From: Larus michahellis
Lineage: Eukaryota; Chordata; Aves; Charadriiformes; Laridae
Reading direction: 5' to 3'
NCBI RefSeq assembly: GCF_964199755.1
Contig: NC_133898.1
Span: 128,710,224-128,774,223 of the forward strand
DNA: 64,000 nt
Position 1 is the stretch's first letter; every line of letters starts with the position of its first letter. A program made the translations under genes and the position numbers. A model generated the notes under the pieces. That model was not told the origin of the DNA. It saw only the letters and a program-made list of their open reading frames with translations, and ran no database searches. This document shows positions 63,634-64,000 of the stretch, piece by piece.

Positions 63634-64000
63634 AGGGGTTAGACACCCTTCAGTGAGGACTGGCTTAGACAGCACTGATCCTGTGCTGACCTCTGGCAGC
63701 GCCCGCTTTCTAAGTACCGCTGGGAAGGTAGACACTATTCCAGGGTTTTAGAGGTACACCTCGCCAGATTAAACTGGGATTTTTTTCCAACTCCATGCCT
63801 AAAACTTCACAAAACATCTGATCGCGTGTGCATGTGCATTTTACCTGTTTGTAAATCTCTCTTTCTCTGTAGAACAAGCTGGGACGCGAGTGCTGAGTTA
63901 AAGCAGAGATGTTCCTTTCAGGCAGAGCACTTTCCCAAGTGCTTCAGAGAAGCTAAGCAAACAATGGTATTTACAAGCACTATTAGTGCTGCCGTTTGCC

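Larger units (their letters stand above)
58681..64000. other. Non-coding flank with three CR1 pieces and two inverted repeat copies
   Basis: The supported items are listed separately. The 180-codon frame at 61943-62485 has no recognisable domain. No exon of PINX1, the next gene in mammals, is recognised up to 64000. Confidence 0.5.

Noticed and set aside
58681..64000. First exon or promoter of PINX1, expected downstream by synteny
   Set aside because: No matching coding sequence or CpG island was recognised before the window ends.

Overview
This is vertebrate nuclear DNA, almost certainly from a bird. The evidence is a series of 5'-truncated CR1 LINEs that end in the CR1-type 3' octamer (ATTCTGTG-like), a few decayed MIR/CORE-type SINEs, no mammalian Alu/B1/L1 sequence, and very low coding density. 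I cannot name the species or order.

The only protein-coding sequence I can support is the last coding exon of XKR6 (XK-related protein 6) on the + strand, about 16695-17659. It encodes roughly the C-terminal half of a multi-pass membrane protein: six hydrophobic segments followed by a cytosolic tail of about 140 residues. Bases 1-16694 are the 3' part of the intron before that exon, with a clear branch point and acceptor. That intron carries three CR1 fragments, three copies of an unassigned repeat, one ancient SINE remnant and otherwise unremarkable sequence.

From 17660 to 64000 there is no recognisable protein gene. The first 2.5 kb is AT-rich, 3'UTR-like sequence with poly(A) signals. Further AT-rich, 3'UTR-like blocks occur at about 31.7-34.5, 38.5-41.0, 49.8-51.3 and 58.0-58.7 kb. 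Several sit beside compact CpG-rich patches, the strongest at 31.86-32.42 kb. This could be a very long or multiply polyadenylated XKR6 3'UTR, one or more downstream lncRNAs, or simply compositional patchwork; sequence alone does not decide. In mammals the next gene beyond the XKR6 3' end is PINX1; I see no PINX1 exon here.

Repeats found by reading: nine CR1 pieces, about six ancient MIR/CORE-SINE remnants, a 39-bp and a 23-bp tandem duplication, a 0.4-kb polypyrimidine tract built on (TTCC)n, AT-rich and Z-DNA-prone runs, and many poly(A) tracts. The least expected result is a roughly 130-bp interspersed repeat, not CR1 and not MIR, present in seven diverged copies on both strands across the whole window. 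Almost all open reading frames apart from XKR6 and the CR1 pieces look like chance frames.
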